Shown here piece after piece: positions 60,535 to 64,000 of a DNA stretch of 64,000 nt; positions within the stretch are counted from its first letter, which is position 1, and each line of letters starts with the position of its first letter. Made by a program: the position numbers and the translations under genes. Below the pieces are notes generated by a model. It made no database searches, had not been told where the DNA came from, and saw only the letters and a list, made by a program, of their open reading frames with translations. Source of the DNA: Polyangia bacterium (lineage in GTDB: Bacteria > Myxococcota_A > Polyangia > Nannocystales > Nannocystaceae); the NCBI GenBank assembly GCA_030424595.1, contig JAUHWG010000005.1, forward strand, positions 1-64,000. The letters run 5' to 3'.

Positions 60535-61980
60535 ATGAGCAACATCTGGAGTGAGGCACTTGAGGGACTTGAGCCGCGGTTGGGCGCCCAGACGTTTGAT
60601 CTCTGGCTCCGACCGATCGCCCTCGACAAGGTAGAGGCGGACTGTCTCCATCTCACCGCGCCCAACCGCTTTATGAAGGAGTGGTTTGAGAACCACTACC
60701 TCGGCGTGGTGCTCGACGAGATCCGCGCGCGCACAGAGCGCTCTTTCGAAGTCGAGATCGCGATCGCCGAGGGAGAGGCCGAGCCCAGGTCGGAGACCGC
60801 GCAGGCCGCCGCTCCCGTCGAGGTCGTCGACGCCGAGGACGTCGCGTCCGCTGAGCCAGCCTCGCTCACGGCCCAGGTCCGACCGACGGCGTTCCTCGTC
60901 GAGCCGGCTCCGACCAAGAAGAAGCCCGTCCGCCCCCACGAGCCCCCCAAGCTCTCCAGCCGCTACCACTTCGAGAGCTTCATCCACGGATCGTCGAACG
61001 ACCTGGCGGCGTCGGCCGCCTGGGCCGTCGCCCAAGCGCCGGGCGAGCGCTTCAACCCTCTCTTCATCTATGGAGGGGTCGGCCTCGGCAAGACCCACCT
61101 CCTGCACGCGATCGGTCACCACCTCCAAGAGCACCGCCCGGAGCTCCGAATCGCCCTCCAGAGCGCCGAACGCTTCATGAACGAGTTCATCACGGCTGTC
61201 CGCTCGAACTCCTTCGACGAGTTTCGCCGACGCTACCGCGAGGACTGCGACGTGCTCCTGATCGATGACATCCAGTTCATCTCTGGGCGCGATCGGACCA
61301 TGGACGAGTTCTTCCACGTGTTCAACGCCCTCTACGAGGCCGGCAAGCAGATCGTCGTCACCGCCGATCGGGTCCCGGGCGACATGCAGGGCATGGAGGA
61401 GCGGCTGACCTCTCGCCTCAACTGGGGCCTCGTCGCGGACGTCAAGGCTCCCGACCTCGAGACGCGGGTCGCGATCCTCCAGCAGAAGGCTGAGGAGGAC
61501 GCCGTCGAGATCAGCGGTGAGGTGCTCCTTCACATCGCCGGCCTCATCCGCTCGAACGTCCGCGAGCTCGAGGGCGCCCTGGTGCGGGTCTCGACCTTCG
61601 CCGCCCTCAAGGGAGTCCCGATCACCGTCGACTTCGCGACCTCGGTGCTCGGCGATCAAGCGACGGCAGAGCAGGCCGCGCCCCTGACGATCGAGACGAT
61701 CCAGAAGGTCGTCGCGGCTCACTTCGCGATCCGGATCGCGGACCTCAAGGGGCCACGGCGGCACAAGGGGATCGCGAGACCGCGGATGATCGCCATGTAC
61801 CTGGCCCGCGAGCTGACGCCGTCCTCCTTCCCGGAGATCGGGCTCCGCTTCGGCGGCAAAGATCACTCGACCGTGATCAACGCCTGCAAGCGCATCCGGA
61901 CGCTCCAGGGCCTAGAGCCGGAGCTTGCGGCCAACGTCCAGTCGCTGCGGCGCCAGCTCTCCTCCGATCTTCCTGACTGA
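60535..61980 (+). CDS. dnaA: Chromosomal replication initiator DnaA
   Basis: 481 residues from ATG 60535, which follows GGAGGG at the right distance; a longer frame upstream is not needed. Domain I (IWSEALEGLEPRLGAQTFDL), a Glu/Ala/Pro-rich linker (~85-145), AAA+ domain with GGVGLGKTHLLHAIG (about 178-192), VLLIDDIQFISGRDRTMDEF, and SRLNWGLVADVKAPDLETR (box VII Arg finger), then the C-terminal DNA-binding domain with RRHKGIARPRMIAMYLAREL and GGKDHSTVINACKRI. It binds DnaA boxes and opens oriC. Confidence 0.98.
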   Translation: MSNIWSEALEGLEPRLGAQTFDLWLRPIALDKVEADCLHLTAPNRFMKEWFENHYLGVVLDEIRARTERSFEVEIAIAEGEAEPRSETAQAAAPVEVVDAEDVASAEPASLTAQVRPTAFLVEPAPTKKKPVRPHEPPKLSSRYHFESFIHGSSNDLAASAAWAVAQAPGERFNPLFIYGGVGLGKTHLLHAIGHHLQEHRPELRIALQSAERFMNEFITAVRSNSFDEFRRRYREDCDVLLIDDIQFISGRDRTMDEFFHVFNALYEAGKQIVVTADRVPGDMQGMEERLTSRLNWGLVADVKAPDLETRVAILQQKAEEDAVEISGEVLLHIAGLIRSNVRELEGALVRVSTFAALKGVPITVDFATSVLGDQATAEQAAPLTIETIQKVVAAHFAIRIADLKGPRRHKGIARPRMIAMYLARELTPSSFPEIGLRFGGKDHSTVINACKRIRTLQGLEPELAANVQSLRRQLSSDLPD

Positions 61981-62194
61981 CGAGCTGCTCTGCGGCCTCC
62001 CCTGGAGCAGCTGCGAGAACTACTGCGATCCTGCCGCGATCCTGCCGCGAGCTGAGACCCGCTCGAGGTCCCTCGCCGCGCCCGGATCACAGGGCTGATG
62101 TGTAGAAGAAGGCGCACGAGCTCGGGTGGACGGTGACTGCAGACGCCGGCCTCGCGACCTGCGGGCCGTCGCTCATCTCGGTCATGGGCTTGCT

Positions 62195-62222
62195 CTCCAC
62201 AGGATCTTCGGATCCTGTGGAG
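62195..62222. repeat. 12-bp perfect inverted repeat with TTCG loop
   Basis: CTCCACAGGATC (62195-62206), loop TTCG, GATCCTGTGGAG (62211-62222). It includes TCCACA, the core of a DnaA box, on both strands. As RNA it would form a very stable UUCG tetraloop hairpin; no T run follows, so it is not a standard terminator. Confidence 0.9.
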
Positions 62223-62645
62223 TACGGGTTCGGCAATCGACGCGCCCTCTGTCCACCCAGACGGCAGGCGACGCTCGTGGCGGCAAGAGCCCTCCCCTCC
62301 GCCTCCCTCGCCTCCGCGTAGGAGGCCCCGTGGAGCGAGCCGATGCCTCTGCGGCGGGCCCAGCAGAGGTGCACAGCGAGTCCCCGATCGACTCGACGAG
62401 GACCCTCTCTCGGAGTGAGGACGGCTCCCTCGTTCGCGGTCGTGCAGGGCGCTCAGCGTGCGCTCTGTCGACGAACACGCCGCTCCACACAGCCTGTGCG
62501 GGATTGCCTGGGGATAACCTGGGCAGCGGCGAACCCGGCGAACGCCTGTGGGCCAAAGCTCTTCTTGTCCACGCCTCTGCGGATCGTCAAGATCGAAAAA
62601 AAGCGATGGATTTCGCGCGGATCTGCGGCACTATCCCCACTTCAC

Positions 62646-62702
62646 AGACAGATCAAGATCAAGACTTAAAACCTAAAAAAATTTGAGAAAATTGATCTGT
62701 CT
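62646..62702. repeat. 11-bp inverted arms framing the AT-rich element
   Basis: AGACAGATCAA (62646-62656) and its exact inverse TTGATCTGTCT (62692-62702) enclose ~35 AT-rich bases. GATCAA is also repeated directly at 62651-62662. A cruciform or protein-bound loop around the unwinding element is conceivable. Confidence 0.85.
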
Positions 62703-62783
62703 TAAAAGACAACAGCGCCCCGCTCCGCGCATCGACATCCAAGCGCGAGCACCCGCACACCACGCAGCCACGACGAGGCCTCG

Positions 62784-63884
62784 ATGAACTTCGAGATCGA
62801 ACAGCCCAAGCTCCTCTCTGCCCTCTCCCTCGCGCAGACTGTCGCAGACAAGCGCAGCACTATGCCTGTTCTCGCGAACGTCCTCCTGCGCGCGACGAAG
62901 GACAACAAGGTCATCTGCTCGGCGACGGACATGATGATCGCTCTGACCGAGAGCATCGACGCGAACATCGAGGAGGCCGGTGTGCTCACCCTCGACGTCC
63001 GCCATCTCCACAGCATGATCCGAACGCTGCCGAGCAAGCCCATCCGGATCCAGGGCCTCGACAATCACTGGGCTCAGCTCACGGTCGGTCGCAGCGAGTT
63101 CAAGTTCATGGGGATGCCGCCGACGGACTTCCCCGAGCTCCCGGACCCGAAGGGCCTCGAGTTCACCAAGGTCATGGGTCACGCCTTCGCCGACATGATC
63201 CAGAAGACCCAGTTCAGCGTCTCCACCGACGAAGCGCGGGTGAACCTCAACGGGGTGCTCTTCGAGTCCGATGGTGAGACTGCGACGATGGTCTCGACCG
63301 ACGGTCATCGTCTGACGAAGTACACGGCGCCTCTCACCGGGCCCAAGCTCGCCAAGGGGATCATCATCCCTCGCAAGGGCATGCTGGAGCTGCGAAAGGT
63401 CCTCGACCGCGTCGAGGGCGAGGTCGAGATCGCGGTCGACGCCCAGCACATCTTCCTCCAGACCGAGAACCTGCTCCTCTCGGTAAAGCTCAACAACGTC
63501 ACCTTCCCGCCCTATCAGCAGGTCATCCCGGGGCAGCACAAGCGCCGCGTCGCAGCGCTCCGCGAGGAGCTGGTCGACGTTCTCCGTCGCGCGGAGGTCA
63601 TGGCCCCTGAGAAGACCGCCACCGTCCGCGTCGAGCTCGGTGAGCATCGCCTGACCCTGACCGCCGACAACCCCGACCGCGGCGTCGCCCGCCAGGAGAT
63701 CGAGATCGAGTACGACGGCGAGCCGCTGACCGCTGGTTTCAACGCGCGCTACCTCATCGAGGTGCTCGAGGCGATCAGCACCGACAAGGTCCACCTCGAC
63801 TTCCAGGGCGAGCTCGATCCCTGCGTCGTCCGCCCTGTCGAGGGTCCGGACTTCCTCGGGGTCGTCATGCCGATGCGGATCTGA
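62784..63884 (+). CDS. dnaN: DNA polymerase III beta sliding clamp
   Basis: 366 residues from ATG 62784. The three clamp domains are readable: MNFEIEQPKLLSALSLAQTV and KRSTMPVLANVLLRA (domain 1), VSTDEARVNLNGVLFES with TDGHRLTKY (domain 2, conserved STDGHRL), and the C-terminal FNARYLIEVLEAI plus VVMPMRI ending that forms part of the peptide-binding pocket. It is the processivity factor loaded by the DnaX clamp loader encoded at 26.6-28.9 kb. Length is normal. Confidence 0.97.
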   Translation: MNFEIEQPKLLSALSLAQTVADKRSTMPVLANVLLRATKDNKVICSATDMMIALTESIDANIEEAGVLTLDVRHLHSMIRTLPSKPIRIQGLDNHWAQLTVGRSEFKFMGMPPTDFPELPDPKGLEFTKVMGHAFADMIQKTQFSVSTDEARVNLNGVLFESDGETATMVSTDGHRLTKYTAPLTGPKLAKGIIIPRKGMLELRKVLDRVEGEVEIAVDAQHIFLQTENLLLSVKLNNVTFPPYQQVIPGQHKRRVAALREELVDVLRRAEVMAPEKTATVRVELGEHRLTLTADNPDRGVARQEIEIEYDGEPLTAGFNARYLIEVLEAISTDKVHLDFQGELDPCVVRPVEGPDFLGVVMPMRI

Positions 63885-63933
63885 GCCGTCCGTCGGACGG
63901 TCTACCTGCGCAGTCCACCCGGGCGAGCCGGTC

Positions 63934-64000
63934 TTGGAAATTCAGCACCTACGCGTCCGCGATTTTCGCAACTTCGCGGACGGAGAGCTCGATCTCGGCC
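63934..64000 (+). CDS. recF: RecF, N-terminal fragment (cut by window edge)
   Basis: From TTG 63934 the frame reads LEIQHLRVRDFRNFADGEL and continues off the window. This is the RecF/SMC-like start (strand, then LRNF motif). The position after dnaN is standard. No better in-frame start lies upstream. Only 22 codons are visible. Confidence 0.8.
   Translation, partial: MEIQHLRVRDFRNFADGELDLG

Larger units (their letters stand above)
61981..62783. other. Candidate oriC (dnaA-dnaN intergenic region)
   Basis: 803 bases without a gene. DnaA-box-like nonamers, in the order found: CTCTCCACA at 62193-62201 (7/9), TTATCCCCA on the minus strand at 62517-62509 (8/9), TTGTCCACG at 62565-62573 (7/9) and CTATCCCCA at 62631-62639 (7/9). 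Immediately after them, 62655-62692 is strongly AT-rich (ACTTAAAACCTAAAAAAATT region) in an otherwise GC-rich sequence, as expected for the unwinding element. The order boxes then AT-rich tract, beside dnaA, is typical of bacterial origins. Confidence 0.75.

Overview
The window is a high-GC (about two thirds G+C by eye) bacterial chromosome segment that spans the replication-origin neighbourhood. I place it in Myxococcota, most likely the Nannocystales side. The evidence is a CdnL/CarD regulator, an MglB-MglA polarity pair, a Hanks-type Ser/Thr kinase, a histone-H1-like Lys/Ala protein, and many lipoproteins with Ser/Thr/Gly/Glu-rich linkers after the lipobox cysteine. The species cannot be named from the sequence alone. 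I see no transposase, integrase, phage gene, CRISPR array or rRNA.

Layout. 1-2.0 kb: a histone-like gene (cut by the window edge), cdnL and a small lipoprotein. 2.2-8.9 kb: a same-strand run of an outer-membrane barrel, an FMN_bind-like periplasmic protein, a lipoprotein and a NosR/NapH/CcoG-like membrane polyferredoxin. This looks like an uncharacterised envelope electron-transfer unit. 8.9-24 kb: mixed housekeeping and envelope genes (DUF3347 lipoprotein, alpha/beta hydrolase, TPR protein, tRNA-Ser, outer-membrane barrel, MATE exporter, TlpA-like lipoprotein, class III aminotransferase, acyl-CoA dehydrogenase, class II glutamine amidotransferase, a PEGA/TPR protein coupled to a Ser/Thr kinase). 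Several short tandem repeats lie near gene 3' ends here. 24-31 kb: a small RHH-like regulator, a phospholipase C-family lipoprotein, dnaX-ybaB-recR and mglBA. 31-42 kb: lineage-specific membrane and TPR proteins, then a pseudo-M48 protein followed by two dynamin-like GTPases. 42-51 kb: rnhB, an ECF sigma factor, mutM, and a translationally coupled rsmA-tsaD-(pseudo-receiver/PATAN/TPR) unit, then a rhomboid-TPR fusion.

51-64 kb is the origin domain. It starts with a 2.4-kb gene-free block carrying a family of 93-bp repeats and four parS-like sites, but no parA or parB. Then come rsmG and bioF (divergent), and the leftward train rpmH-rnpA-yidD-yidC-jag-mnmE. dnaA and dnaN run rightward, with recF starting at the window edge. 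The 0.8-kb dnaA-dnaN spacer has DnaA-box-like sites and an AT-rich tract bracketed by 11-bp inverted arms, and is the best oriC candidate. The parS cluster sits about 10 kb from it, a normal distance for ParB-driven origin segregation.

The most novel-looking items are the 2.2-8.9 kb redox cluster, the pseudo-M48/paired-dynamin module, the orphan parS/repeat block, and the hairpin-framed AT-rich element in oriC. All functional statements are inferred from motifs read by eye; no database search was run.
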